A DNA stretch of 64,000 nt from positions 372,001 through 436,000 of the forward strand of contig JAFKIL010000002.1 in NCBI GenBank assembly GCA_017306415.1. Direction: 5' to 3'. The notes beneath the pieces are model-generated. The model worked only from the letters and a program-made list of their open reading frames with translations. It did not search any database and was not told the origin of the DNA. Shown piece after piece: positions 1-8,508 of the stretch. Origin of the DNA: Microbacterium sp. Its GTDB lineage: Bacteria; Actinomycetota; Actinomycetes; Actinomycetales; Microbacteriaceae. Every line of letters begins with the position of its first letter. Positions within the stretch are counted from its first letter, which is position 1. A program made the translations under genes and the position numbers.

Positions 1-1379
1 AGGCTGTTGATCACGAGGCCCTTGCGGTAGCCGAAGGCCTCGGTGCGCGCGGACTTCTGGCTCCGCGCCTCGGGCGGCAGCTCACGGATGCCGCGGAGCC
101 CTCGGATCCAGTGCCGGATCATGCCGATCTGCCCCAGCGAGAACGAGACGAACACCCCGATGATGTAGAGCTGGATGAGGTTCGTCAGGTTCGCCTGATA
201 GATCACGAGCACCGCGATGGCGATGACGCCGAGGATGATCATGCCGTTCGAGTAGACGAGGCGGTCGCCGCGGGTGTTGAGCGCCTTCGGCGCGTAGCCG
301 TCGCGCGCGAGCACCGAGCCCAGCAGCGGGAACCCGTTGAACGCGGTGTTGGCGGCGAGGAGCAGGACGCACGCGGTCGCCGCCTGGATGATGAAGAACG
401 GGATCGAGTTCATCCCGAACGTCGCCGCCGCGATCTGCGCCATGAGGCTCGGCTGGGGGGTGGTCTTGCACGCGAAGCCGACCAGGTCGCACGGGTTCTC
501 GGCGTAGTGGACGCCCGAGACGAGGCCGAGGGTCACGAGACCCGCGAACAGGACCGCGGCGATCGTGCCCATCGCGGCGAGTGTCGCCTGGGCGTTCTTC
601 ACCTTGGGGCGGCGGAACGCCTGCACGCCGTTGGAGACCGCCTCCACACCGGTGAGGGCGGAGCAGCCGCTCGAGAACGCCCGCAGGATCAAGAGGATGA
701 CCGCCGCCTGAGTGATGCTGTCGGCGTGCACCGCGTACTGCGCGCTGGAGGCGACCGGCGGGCTCCCCGCGGCGATGCGGATGAGCCCCACGAGCACCAT
801 CAGCCCGACGGAGCCGATGAAGATGTACGTCGGCAGCGCGAAGGCGCGCGACGCCTCGCGGACGCCCCGCAGGTTCACGATGACGATCAGTACGACGAAC
901 CCGACCGCGAGCTCGACCCGCCAGGTGTTGAGGACGGGCAGCGCCGAGATGATGTTGTCCACGCCCGACGCGACCGACACCGCGACGGTCAGCACGTAGT
1001 CCACGAGCAGGGCGGATGCCACGATCACCCCGGGTACCTCGCCGAGGTTGGTGCGCGCGACCTCGTAGTCGCCGCCCCCCGAGGGGTACGCCTTGATGAG
1101 CTGCCGGTACGACAGCACCACCACGATGAGCAGCAGGATGACCGCTGCCGCGATCCACGGGCTGAAGAAGAGGAACGCCGTCCCGCCGAGGAGCAGGATC
1201 ATGAGGAGCTCCTGCGGCGCGTACGCCACCGACGACAGTGCGTCGGAGGCGAAGATCGGCAGCGCCATGCGCTTGGGCAGCAGATGCTCATCCGCGTTCT
1301 GGGACGCCAGGGGGTCGCCGATCAGGATTCGCTTCGCGATCGGGGTCTCCGGCGCCGGTTCACGGCTCTCGGTTGTCAC
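1..1379 (-). CDS. APC-superfamily permease, KimA/YdaO-like (3' end outside window)
   Basis: Integral membrane transporter of the amino acid-polyamine-cation superfamily. The N-terminus resembles Bacillus KimA, a high-affinity K+ importer: KRILIGDPLASQ, then SDALSSVAYAP near residues 45-55, AYPSGGGDYEVARTNLGE, and CSALTGVEAVSN in the middle. At least eight hydrophobic segments are visible in the 459 codons present. The frame has no stop down to base 1, so the C-terminus lies outside; KimA proteins are about 600 residues with a cytoplasmic tail. The GTG at 1379 is chosen because the KimA-like sequence begins a few residues later. The family match is strong, but the substrate (K+ or an amino acid) cannot be read from sequence. 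The gene lies 111 bases downstream of the M20 peptidase gene on the same strand. Confidence 0.85.
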   Translation of the reverse strand, partial: MTTESREPAPETPIAKRILIGDPLASQNADEHLLPKRMALPIFASDALSSVAYAPQELLMILLLGGTAFLFFSPWIAAAVILLLIVVVLSYRQLIKAYPSGGGDYEVARTNLGEVPGVIVASALLVDYVLTVAVSVASGVDNIISALPVLNTWRVELAVGFVVLIVIVNLRGVREASRAFALPTYIFIGSVGLMVLVGLIRIAAGSPPVASSAQYAVHADSITQAAVILLILRAFSSGCSALTGVEAVSNGVQAFRRPKVKNAQATLAAMGTIAAVLFAGLVTLGLVSGVHYAENPCDLVGFACKTTPQPSLMAQIAAATFGMNSIPFFIIQAATACVLLLAANTAFNGFPLLGSVLARDGYAPKALNTRGDRLVYSNGMIILGVIAIAVLVIYQANLTNLIQLYIIGVFVSFSLGQIGMIRHWIRGLRGIRELPPEARSQKSARTEAFGYRKGLVINS

Positions 1380-1490
1380 GGCGGGCGACACTACGCCGTT
1401 CCCGGGCGCGATGCAACGCGACGCGGCGTCCGTTATCAGCGCGTTCCCCGCCGCGTCGGCCGCGGGGCAGCCGGCGGCACCGGCCGGGGA

Positions 1491-2705
1491 TCAGTCGAGG
1501 AATTCGCGCGCGGCGACGACGAGCGCGTCCACGCCGCGCTCGAGCGTCGGGTGGATGACCGGCGCGAAGAACGGCGAATGGTTCGTCGGGATGTCGCGCT
1601 CCAGTGTTCCCGCCGCCTTCGCCGCGGCGAAGGCCTCGGGGTCGACGCCGCCCCAGAACCAGAAGACGAGCGGCACTCCACTCTCGCGGGCGAACCACGA
1701 CACGTCCTCGGACCCCGTGAACATGCCGGGGTCGACGACCGAGCCCTCGCCGAACGCGCGCTCGAAGGCCGCGACGGCGCGGGCCGTGGCATCCGGGTCG
1801 TTGATCGTCGGCGGCAGTGTGTGGTCCGTGACGATCGTGGGGGGCACCTCGGCTCCGGATGCGACGGCCTCGGCGTGCACGATCCGCTCGACGGCGGCCA
1901 GCACGCGGTCGCGCATCTCGTCGTCCGGGTAGCGCAGGCTGAGTTCGAGCTTCGCCTCGGCCGGGATGATGTTGTTCTTCAGCCCCGCGTGGATGGAGCC
2001 GACGGTGACGACGGCGACATCGCGCGGGTCGACCTCGCGCGAGGCGACGGTCTGCAGCCGCATCACGGTCGCGGCGGCCATCACGATGGGGTCGATCGTC
2101 GAGTGCGGGCGCGAGCCGTGACCGCCGCGCCCGTGCAGCGTGACGGTGAGGCCGTCGGATGCGGCCATCTGCGTGCCCGGGCGGACGCCGATGACGCCGG
2201 CCGGGAGCGGGGTGACGTGCTGGCCGAGCACGACGTCGGGGCGCGGGAACCGGTCGAGCACGCCGTCCGCGATCATCGCCTGCGATCCCGCGCCGTACTC
2301 CTCGGCCGGCTGGAAGACCGCCACCACGGTCCCCGACCACTCGTCCGTGGTCGCCCGCAGTCGCTCGATCGCGCCGAGCAGGCAGGTGACGTGCATGTCG
2401 TGGCCGCACGCGTGCATCACGGGGACGTCGGTGCCCGCGGGATCCGTCCCGCGCGCGGTGCTCGCATAAGGGAGACCGGTCTGCTCGGGCACGGGCAGCG
2501 CATCCATGTCGGCCCGCAGCCACACCACCGGGCCCTCGCCGTTGCGCACCACGGCTGCGACGCCGGTCTTCCCGATGCCCTCCTCGAACTCCACGCCGAG
2601 CTCCGTCAGCCGGTCGGTGATGACACCTGCGGTACGGGTCTCCTGGAAGGAGAGCTCGGGGTGTCGGTGCAGGTCGATGTAGAGGGCTTCGAGGTCGATG
2701 CTCAT
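1491..2705 (-). CDS. M20 family amidohydrolase/peptidase
   Basis: Cytoplasmic metal-dependent hydrolase of 404 residues, the usual size for the hippurate hydrolase/IAA-amino acid hydrolase (M20D) group. Visible family motifs are LHRHPELSFQE at the N-terminus, the metal motif HACGHDMHVT near residue 100, PAEEYGAGSQAM with the catalytic glutamate about 35 residues later, and the dimerisation-domain segment GRGGHGSRPHSTIDPI. These enzymes remove acyl groups from N-acyl amino acids; the natural substrate here is unknown. A GH13/LacI operon lies upstream on the same strand, separated by 47 bases. It is followed by the permease gene, so hydrolase and uptake could be co-transcribed, but there is no direct evidence of a shared substrate. 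Confidence 0.9.
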   Translation of the reverse strand: MSIDLEALYIDLHRHPELSFQETRTAGVITDRLTELGVEFEEGIGKTGVAAVVRNGEGPVVWLRADMDALPVPEQTGLPYASTARGTDPAGTDVPVMHACGHDMHVTCLLGAIERLRATTDEWSGTVVAVFQPAEEYGAGSQAMIADGVLDRFPRPDVVLGQHVTPLPAGVIGVRPGTQMAASDGLTVTLHGRGGHGSRPHSTIDPIVMAAATVMRLQTVASREVDPRDVAVVTVGSIHAGLKNNIIPAEAKLELSLRYPDDEMRDRVLAAVERIVHAEAVASGAEVPPTIVTDHTLPPTINDPDATARAVAAFERAFGEGSVVDPGMFTGSEDVSWFARESGVPLVFWFWGGVDPEAFAAAKAAGTLERDIPTNHSPFFAPVIHPTLERGVDALVVAAREFLD

Positions 2706-2752
2706 GCTCCCGAGCCTAGGCCTCCCGTCGCCGTGTCCGCCCGGACGGGCGC

Positions 2753-3760
2753 TCAGCGTTCGAGGCGTGCCGTGGTGGCGCGGACGACGAGCTCGTACGG
2801 GAGCTGCCCCGGCTCGGGCCCGCCGTCGTGCTCCAGCTCGGCGAGGATCGCGTCCGCGGCCCGCTCGCCCTGGCCGAGCGGGAACTGGTCGACGGTGGTG
2901 AGGCGGAAGAACTCGCCGAGCTCGTGGCCGTCGATGCCGATCACCGACAGATCGGCCGGGACGCGGTAGCCGAGCTCGCGGGCGGCCAGCACGGCTCCGA
3001 TCGCCATCTCGTCGGAGGCGGCGAAGATCGCGGTCGGGCGCTCGCCGGGGCGTCCGAGCAGCTGCTTGGCCGCGCGGAACCCGCCCTCGATCGTGAAGTC
3101 GGCGGGCTCGTACAGCGCGGGCCGGTGCGGGATGCCGGCGTCGGCCAGCGCCTGCTCGAAGCCCTGGCGTCGACGGGTCGGGATGTGGAAGTCGATGTCG
3201 AACTGGGGGTTGGCGCCGATATGGGCGATGTCGCGGTGCCCGAGGGCGAGCAGGTGCTCGGTCGCGAGCCGCGCGACGCTGACGTCGTCGACGGTGAGCG
3301 TGGTCATCAGCGGGTTCGGGCCGCCGATCGCGATCACCGGGAGGCCGAGGGCGAGCAGGCGCTCGGTCTCCTCCTGACCCAGCTCGATCGAGATGGCGAT
3401 CACGCCGTCCACCCGCTGCCGTCGCAGGAACGTCTCGAACACCATCCGGCGCTCACCGGGATCGGGGGACAGGCTGTACAGCGTGATGTCGTAGCCCCGG
3501 CGCATCAGGGCCGACGCGATCCCCGAGAGCACCGTGCTGAAGAACCAGCGGTCGAGGAACGGGACGAGCACGCCGATGTTGCGCGTGCGTCCCGATGCCA
3601 GGCTCGACGCGGAGGCGGAGACGACGTATCCCAGCGACTGGGCGGCGCTCTCGACCCGCAGCCTGGTCGCGTCGGACACGTGTCCGCGCCCGCTGAGCGC
3701 GCGGGAGACCGTCGCGGTGGACACGCCGGCGAGTCGTGCCACCTCGTCGATGCTCACCAT
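2753..3760 (-). CDS. LacI family transcriptional regulator (probable regulator of the adjacent alpha-glucosidase)
   Basis: DNA-binding repressor of 335 residues. The N-terminal helix-turn-helix reads IDEVARLAGVSTATVSRALS, with the hinge helix near SASSLASGRTRNIG, followed by a periplasmic-binding-protein-like effector domain ending in GIDGHELGEFFRLTTVDQ. The ATG at 3760 places the helix-turn-helix at residue 3, as usual; the longer open frame upstream adds only low-complexity sequence. It sits 37 bases downstream of the GH13 alpha-glucosidase gene on the same strand. A LacI-type palindrome lies in that gene's 5' region (5497-5510). The inference is a sugar-responsive local repressor of alpha-glucoside use, but the effector is unknown. 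Confidence 0.9.
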   Translation of the reverse strand: MVSIDEVARLAGVSTATVSRALSGRGHVSDATRLRVESAAQSLGYVVSASASSLASGRTRNIGVLVPFLDRWFFSTVLSGIASALMRRGYDITLYSLSPDPGERRMVFETFLRRQRVDGVIAISIELGQEETERLLALGLPVIAIGGPNPLMTTLTVDDVSVARLATEHLLALGHRDIAHIGANPQFDIDFHIPTRRRQGFEQALADAGIPHRPALYEPADFTIEGGFRAAKQLLGRPGERPTAIFAASDEMAIGAVLAARELGYRVPADLSVIGIDGHELGEFFRLTTVDQFPLGQGERAADAILAELEHDGGPEPGQLPYELVVRATTARLER

Positions 3761-3797
3761 GGCGCCGTCGCCTCTCCGTGTCGGGGTCGCGTCGGTG

Positions 3798-5483
3798 TCA
3801 GTCGGACGCGACCCACACCGTCGTGTCGGGCGGCAGCATCCCGTCGCCGAGCGGCGCGGATGCCGCGAGCACGCGGCCGCTCGGGACGGCGACGGCCACG
3901 GCGCCCAGGTTCGCCACGACGGTGACATTCCCGTTGCGGAATGCGATGACGTCGTCGCCGGCGTCGATCCACTCCAGGCTTCCGGTACCGAGGCCGCGTG
4001 CCCGTCGCTGCGCGAGGAGCGTGCGGTAGAGCGCCAGGGTGGAGGTCGGATCGGCCGCCTCGGCGGAGCGGGCGAAGGAGCCCCAGTCGGCCGGCTGCGG
4101 CAGCCACGACCGACCGGTCGGGCTGAACCCGAAGGCGGGCGCGTCCGCATCCCAGGGCAGGGGCACGCGGCATCCGTCCCGGCCGTAGCGCTCGCCGCGC
4201 GTGCGGAACCAGGTCGGATCCTGTCGGGCTGCATCGGGGATGTCGATGGCCTCCGGGAGGCCGAGCTCCTCGCCCTGGTAGAGGTACGCCGAACCGGGGA
4301 GCGCGAGCATGAGGGCAGTCGCGGCGCGTGCGCGGCGCAGGCCGAGCTCGGGCACCGGCTTGCCGGGGGAGTCGGGGCCGATCCCGTGCCCCTGCGGGTT
4401 CTCGGCCGTCAGCGCGAGGCGGGATGCGTGCCGGACGACGTCGTGGTTCGACAGCACCCACGTGCTCGGCGCGCCGACCGCGGGGTAGGCGCGGAGGGAC
4501 TCGGAGATGACGGCGCGCAGCCGCGCGGCATCCCACTCGGTCTCGAGGTACTCGAAGTTGAACGCCTGGTGCATCTCGTCGTGGCGCACCCACAGCGCGG
4601 TCTTCTCGATGGTGGGCAGCCACGCCTCGGCGCACAGGGCGCGGTCGCCGTCGTACTCGGCGAGGACGGTGTTCCAGTCGCGGTAGATCTCGTGGACCTC
4701 CGGCTGACCCCAGTACGGGACGGACGTCTCGCCGCCGCCCATCGACCCCGCGTCGGCCGGCGGGACGTAGTCGGGGAGGCCGTCCTCCTTCACGAGGCCG
4801 TGCGCGACGTCGACGCGGAAGCCGTCGACCCCGCGGTCCAGCCAGAACCGGAGGATGCGGCGGAACTCGCCCTGCACCTCGGGGTTGGACCAGTCGAAGT
4901 CGGGCTGCGACGTGTCGAAGAGGTGCAGGTACCACTGGCCGGGGGCGCCGTCCGGATCGGTCACGCGCGTCCACGCCGGGCCGCCGAAGACGGATTCCCA
5001 GTTGTTCGGCGGCAGCTCGCCGTTCTCACCGCGGCCGTCGCGGAACATGTAGCGCCCGCGCTCGGGGCTCCCGGGCGCCGCCGCGAGCGCGGCCTGGAAC
5101 CACGCGTGCTGGTCGGACGAATGGTTCGGCACCAGATCGACGATGAGGCGGATGCCGCGGGCGTGCGCGGCGGCCAGCAGATCGTCGAAGTCGGCCAGCG
5201 TGCCGAACAGGGGGTCGACGTCGCAGTAGTCGGCGACGTCGTAGCCGGCGTCCTTCTGCGGCGAGCGGTAGAACGGGCTGAGCCAGACGGCGTCGACGCC
5301 GAGGGCATCCAGGTCGTCGAGGTGCGCGGTGATGCCGGGGAGGTCGCCCAGACCGTCGCCGTTCGAGTCGGCGAACGACCGCGGGTAGATCTGGTAGATC
5401 ACGGCGGAGCGCCACCACTCCGCGCCGGTGGTGGAGGGGGAGAGCGCGGCGTCGTCGAGGTCCGACGTGGCGGGGGAAGTCAT
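3798..5483 (-). CDS. Glycoside hydrolase family 13 alpha-glucosidase
   Basis: Cytoplasmic alpha-glucosidase/oligo-1,6-glucosidase type enzyme of 561 residues with no signal peptide. The GH13 barrel is clear: QIYPRSFADSNGDGLGDL at the start, DLVPNHSSDQHAWF, nucleophile region GFRVDVAHG (Asp225), acid/base region CAEAWLP (Glu286) and SNHDVVRH (Asp348). It likely hydrolyses maltose, isomaltose or related alpha-glucosides taken up from outside; exact specificity cannot be fixed by eye. The ATG at 5483 precedes a short linker and then the barrel; longer upstream readings run into the divergent apt gene. A LacI operator at 5497-5510 lies 14 bases upstream of the start, and the LacI gene follows immediately. 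Confidence 0.92.
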   Translation of the reverse strand: MTSPATSDLDDAALSPSTTGAEWWRSAVIYQIYPRSFADSNGDGLGDLPGITAHLDDLDALGVDAVWLSPFYRSPQKDAGYDVADYCDVDPLFGTLADFDDLLAAAHARGIRLIVDLVPNHSSDQHAWFQAALAAAPGSPERGRYMFRDGRGENGELPPNNWESVFGGPAWTRVTDPDGAPGQWYLHLFDTSQPDFDWSNPEVQGEFRRILRFWLDRGVDGFRVDVAHGLVKEDGLPDYVPPADAGSMGGGETSVPYWGQPEVHEIYRDWNTVLAEYDGDRALCAEAWLPTIEKTALWVRHDEMHQAFNFEYLETEWDAARLRAVISESLRAYPAVGAPSTWVLSNHDVVRHASRLALTAENPQGHGIGPDSPGKPVPELGLRRARAATALMLALPGSAYLYQGEELGLPEAIDIPDAARQDPTWFRTRGERYGRDGCRVPLPWDADAPAFGFSPTGRSWLPQPADWGSFARSAEAADPTSTLALYRTLLAQRRARGLGTGSLEWIDAGDDVIAFRNGNVTVVANLGAVAVAVPSGRVLAASAPLGDGMLPPDTTVWVASD

Positions 5484-5496
5484 GCCCCCAGGGTAC

Positions 5497-5510
5497 TGGA
5501 AGCGCTTGCA
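5497..5510. promoter_or_regulatory. LacI-type operator upstream of the GH13 gene
   Basis: The sequence TGGAAGCGCTTGCA is a 14-bp inverted repeat with one mismatched pair around the central CG, the classic LacI/GalR family operator form. It lies between divergent apt and the alpha-glucosidase gene, 14 bases from the latter's start. The LacI gene at 2753-3760 is the obvious candidate to bind it. It differs from the CebR-type boxes at 9613-9682 in the third to fifth positions of each half site. Confidence 0.7.
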
Positions 5511-5552
5511 GCCCCGGGGCGGTGTGACATGTCGCGCGAGTAGGGTGGGCGG

Positions 5553-6071
5553 GTGCCCGAGGACCAGCTGAGACGCGCGGAGCAGCTCATCCGCACCATT
5601 CCCGACTACCCGGAGCCGGGGGTGCTGTTCCGCGACATCACGCCCCTCCTGGCGGACGCCGCTGCACTGCGCGCGACCATCGACGCCATGATCGAGCCGT
5701 TCGCGGGCGGGTTCGACGTGGTCGCCGGGATCGAGGCCCGCGGGTTCCTGCTCGCCGGGGCGGTGGCGATCGCGGCCGGCGTCGGGCTCGTGCCGATCCG
5801 CAAGGCGGGCAAGCTCCCGCGGCCGGCCGCGGCGGTCGACTACGCACTCGAGTACGGCACGGCCACCATCGAGGCGCACGACGACATCCCGGAGGGGACG
5901 CGTGTGCTGCTCGTGGACGACGTCCTCGCGACCGGGGGCACGATCCAGGCGGCGCACACGCTCGTGGCCCAGCTGAGCGGGAGCGTGGTGGGCACATCGG
6001 TGCTCCTGGAGCTCGAAGCGCTCGGCGGGCGCGCCCTCGTCGGCGACGTGCACGCCGTCTTCGGGGCCTGA
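5553..6071 (+). CDS. apt: Adenine phosphoribosyltransferase
   Basis: Purine salvage enzyme that makes AMP from adenine and PRPP; cytoplasmic, 172 residues, the normal length. Family marks are IPDYPEPGVLFRDITPLL at the N-terminus, GIEARGFLLAGAVA in the middle, the lysine-containing RKAGKLP loop, and the PRPP-binding signature VLLVDDVLATGGT near residues 115-128. The GTG at 5553 is the only start that keeps the conserved N-terminus without an unusual extension. It is divergent from the alpha-glucosidase gene, with 69 bases between starts. In many actinobacteria apt lies beside secD/secF and relA; here it stands alone. Confidence 0.95.
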   Translation: MPEDQLRRAEQLIRTIPDYPEPGVLFRDITPLLADAAALRATIDAMIEPFAGGFDVVAGIEARGFLLAGAVAIAAGVGLVPIRKAGKLPRPAAAVDYALEYGTATIEAHDDIPEGTRVLLVDDVLATGGTIQAAHTLVAQLSGSVVGTSVLLELEALGGRALVGDVHAVFGA

Positions 6072-6157
6072 GGCTCTTCGGGGCGGCTCTTCCGCGCGCG
6101 AGGGGATCCGCCGACGGAAATCGGGCGCCGGACGGCGGGTGACGCCACACTGGGAGC

Positions 6158-7321
6158 ATGCGCACCCGCGTCGCCATCCCGGCCCTGATCGTCGCCCTGC
6201 TCCTCACGGGCTGCGCGCCCGATCCGACGCCGACACCGAGCGCCTCGCCCACGACCCCCAGCCCCACGCCGACACCCACGCCGACGGTCGACCCGATCGC
6301 CGGGCTCTCGCTCGAGCAGCGCGTGGGCCAGCTGTTCATGGTGGGCACGACGACGGCATCGGCGAACCCCGCTACGGTGTCCGCCATCACGAACCAGCAC
6401 GTGGGGAGCATCTTCCTCCACAGTGGGACGCGCACGAGCATTCAGCAGACGGCGGCTCTCGCCGGCCAGTTCACCGCCCTCGTCTCGCCGGCGACGACCG
6501 GCGGGATCCCCCTGTGGGTCTCGACCGATCAGGAGGGCGGTGAGGTCCAGGTCCTGTCCGGCCAGGGCTTCACTCCGATCCCGTCCGCCGTCGAGCAGGG
6601 GAAGCTGCCCGCGGCGACGCTCCAGCAGGACGCCGCCGCGTGGGGCGCCCAGCTCGTGCAGGCGGGGGTGAACGTCAACCTCGCCCCCGTGGCCGACATC
6701 GTGACGAGCCCGCAGGCGGCACCGCAGAACAAACCCATCGGGGCGCTCTACCGGGAGTACGGCTTCGACGAGCAGACGGTGGCGGCGAAAGCCGGAGCCT
6801 TCGCCGCGGGGATGCGGCAGGCGGGCGTGCTGCCGACGTTCAAGCACTTCCCCGGGCTCGGCCGCACGACCACGAACACCGACTTCGCGCCGGCGGTCGA
6901 CACCGTCATCACGCCGCAGTCTCCGGACGTCGACGTCTACCGCTCGCTGATCGCCGGGGGCCCCGGGCTTGTCATGGTGTCGACCGCGATCTACCAGAAG
7001 ATCGATGGGTCGGCCCCTGCGGCGTTCTCCCCGACGATCGTGACGGGGCTCCTCCGCGGGACCCTCGGCTACGACGGCGTGGTCATCACCGACGACCTCT
7101 CGGCCGCGGCATCCGTCGCGAAGTGGACCCCTGCGCAGCGCGCGACGCTCGCGATCGACGCCGGCGTGGACATCGTGCTCGTCTCGTCGAGCCCGCAGCT
7201 CCTGCCCGAGATGTACCAGGCGGTGCTGGCGAAGGCGCAGGCGGACCCGGCGTTCGCGGCGAAGGTGGATGCCGCGGCCCGCCGCGTCGTCACTGCGAAG
7301 GCGGGGTTCGCGTCGGATTGA
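6158..7321 (+). CDS. GH3-fold beta-N-acetylhexosaminidase-like lipoprotein
   Basis: Exported lipoprotein of 387 residues: a short signal peptide ends in the lipobox LLTGC (Cys19), followed by a Pro/Thr/Ser-rich spacer to about residue 45 and a GH3 N-terminal barrel. It resembles NagZ and mycobacterial LpqI, peptidoglycan-recycling enzymes acting on N-acetylglucosaminides. Visible are STDQEGGEVQ, the KHFPGLGRTTTNTD loop and GVVITDDLSAAA, which carries the family's catalytic aspartate. Odd point: the loop where NagZ has an Asp-Ser-His acid/base motif reads Asn-Thr-Asp, so the usual histidine is absent at that position. Monocistronic by context; a GC palindrome at 7343-7358 and a larger repeat follow the stop. 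Confidence 0.85.
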   Translation: MRTRVAIPALIVALLLTGCAPDPTPTPSASPTTPSPTPTPTPTVDPIAGLSLEQRVGQLFMVGTTTASANPATVSAITNQHVGSIFLHSGTRTSIQQTAALAGQFTALVSPATTGGIPLWVSTDQEGGEVQVLSGQGFTPIPSAVEQGKLPAATLQQDAAAWGAQLVQAGVNVNLAPVADIVTSPQAAPQNKPIGALYREYGFDEQTVAAKAGAFAAGMRQAGVLPTFKHFPGLGRTTTNTDFAPAVDTVITPQSPDVDVYRSLIAGGPGLVMVSTAIYQKIDGSAPAAFSPTIVTGLLRGTLGYDGVVITDDLSAAASVAKWTPAQRATLAIDAGVDIVLVSSSPQLLPEMYQAVLAKAQADPAFAAKVDAAARRVVTAKAGFASD

Positions 7322-7371
7322 GTCCCGCGGCCAGGCGCCGGACCGGCCCCGGGGCCGGACCCGCACCGCCG

Positions 7372-7449
7372 CGAGTGCACGGCTTGCCCTCGAGTGCACG
7401 GCTTGTTCGCGCACATATCTCTTGCATTTGACAGGAAGCCGTGCACTCG
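7372..7449. repeat. Intergenic palindromic element with duplicated arm
   Basis: CGAGTGCACGGCTT occurs at 7372-7385 and again at 7391-7404. Its exact reverse complement occurs at 7436-7449, so either left copy can pair with the right one to form a 14-bp stem. The 31-base loop is relatively AT-rich. It lies between the convergent GH3 lipoprotein and hydroxyacid dehydrogenase genes, with a 16-base GC palindrome (7343-7358) just before it. It may act as a bidirectional terminator or be a small dispersed repeat. Confidence 0.8.
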
Positions 7450-7495
7450 GCTGGGATGACCGCGAGGGACGGCGCGACCTGAGCCGTCGCGCGGC

Positions 7496-8428
7496 TCAGG
7501 TCTCGATGACGACGTTGAGCGGCGGCTCGCCGCGCAGCATCCGCTCCGCCTGGGTGCGGACGAGGCGCGCGATCCTGGGCCGCATCGCCGAGCTCGCCCC
7601 GCCGACGTGCGGCGCGATGAGGACGCCAGGGAGCGACCACAGCGGGTGATCGGCCGGCAGCGGCTCGGGTTCGGTGACGTCGAGCGCCGCGCGGATGCGG
7701 CCGCGGCGCGCATGCACGACGAGCGCGTCGGGGTCGATCAGTGAGCCCCGCCCGACGTTGACCACCAGGGCGCCGTCGGGGAGGGCGGAGAGCGCGGCAT
7801 CGTCGATCAGGTGGTGGGTCTCTTCGCCCCCGGGGAGGGCGAGGACGACGATCTCGGCGTCGGGGAGCAGCGCAGGCAGCTCGTCGATGCCGTGCACAGC
7901 GATGCCGTCCTCCTCTCGGCCGGTGCGCGCCACGGCGGTCAGCTCCACCTCGAACGGAGCGAGCCGCGCGGCGATCGCCTTGCCCACCCCGCCGTAGCCG
8001 ATCAGCAGCACGCGGCGATCGGCGAGGCTCTCTGCGGTCACGGGCGCCCAGCGGCGCTCGGCCTGCGCGCGCACGAAGTCGGGCAGATGCCGTTGCGCGG
8101 CGAGGGTCAGAGCCAGAGCCAGCTCGGCGGTGGAGGTCTCGTGCACGCTCGCGGCGTTGGCGAACACGATGCCCGGAGGGAGCCGGTCGGCCACGCCCTC
8201 GTACCCGATCGACTGCCCCTGCACGAGCCTCGTCTGCACCTGCTCGAGCTGGGCGCGCACATCGAACGAGCTCATGTACGGCGGCACCACGATGTCGATG
8301 CGCTCGCGCGGCGGCGGGCCGTCCATCGGCCACACGACGACGTCGATTCCGTCGGAGAGTGGCGGGAGATCGCGGGCGAGCTGCTCGTCGGGCACGGACA
8401 CGACGAGGGCGGGGGTGTCGGGGCTCAC
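7496..8428 (-). CDS. D-isomer-specific 2-hydroxyacid dehydrogenase
   Basis: NAD(P)-dependent cytoplasmic oxidoreductase of 310 residues. The dinucleotide-binding loop is VLLIGYGGVGKAIA near residues 140-155. The three family catalytic regions are present: Arg in VNVGRGSLID, Glu in DVTEPEPLP and His in APHVGG. It probably interconverts a 2-keto acid and a D-2-hydroxy acid (glyoxylate/hydroxypyruvate/phosphoglycerate-like group); substrate not assignable. The GTG start at 8428 gives the usual short catalytic N-domain. It follows purQ on the same strand with an 80-base gap, in the place where purL would be expected. Confidence 0.9.
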   Translation of the reverse strand: MSPDTPALVVSVPDEQLARDLPPLSDGIDVVVWPMDGPPPRERIDIVVPPYMSSFDVRAQLEQVQTRLVQGQSIGYEGVADRLPPGIVFANAASVHETSTAELALALTLAAQRHLPDFVRAQAERRWAPVTAESLADRRVLLIGYGGVGKAIAARLAPFEVELTAVARTGREEDGIAVHGIDELPALLPDAEIVVLALPGGEETHHLIDDAALSALPDGALVVNVGRGSLIDPDALVVHARRGRIRAALDVTEPEPLPADHPLWSLPGVLIAPHVGGASSAMRPRIARLVRTQAERMLRGEPPLNVVIET

Positions 8429-8508
8429 CCTGCCACGCTACCGGCGCGGCCCCCGTCCCGGGCGTGCCGGGACCATAGGCTTCGTGCCGACGTCTCCTGC
8501 GGGAGCGG

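Noticed and set aside
111-2969. Very long open frame on the + strand opposite the permease, peptidase and LacI genes
   Set aside because: Translation is dominated by Arg/His/Asp-rich low-complexity sequence with no family motif, while the minus strand encodes three clear proteins. It mirrors high-GC codon bias, as do many other long antisense frames in the window.
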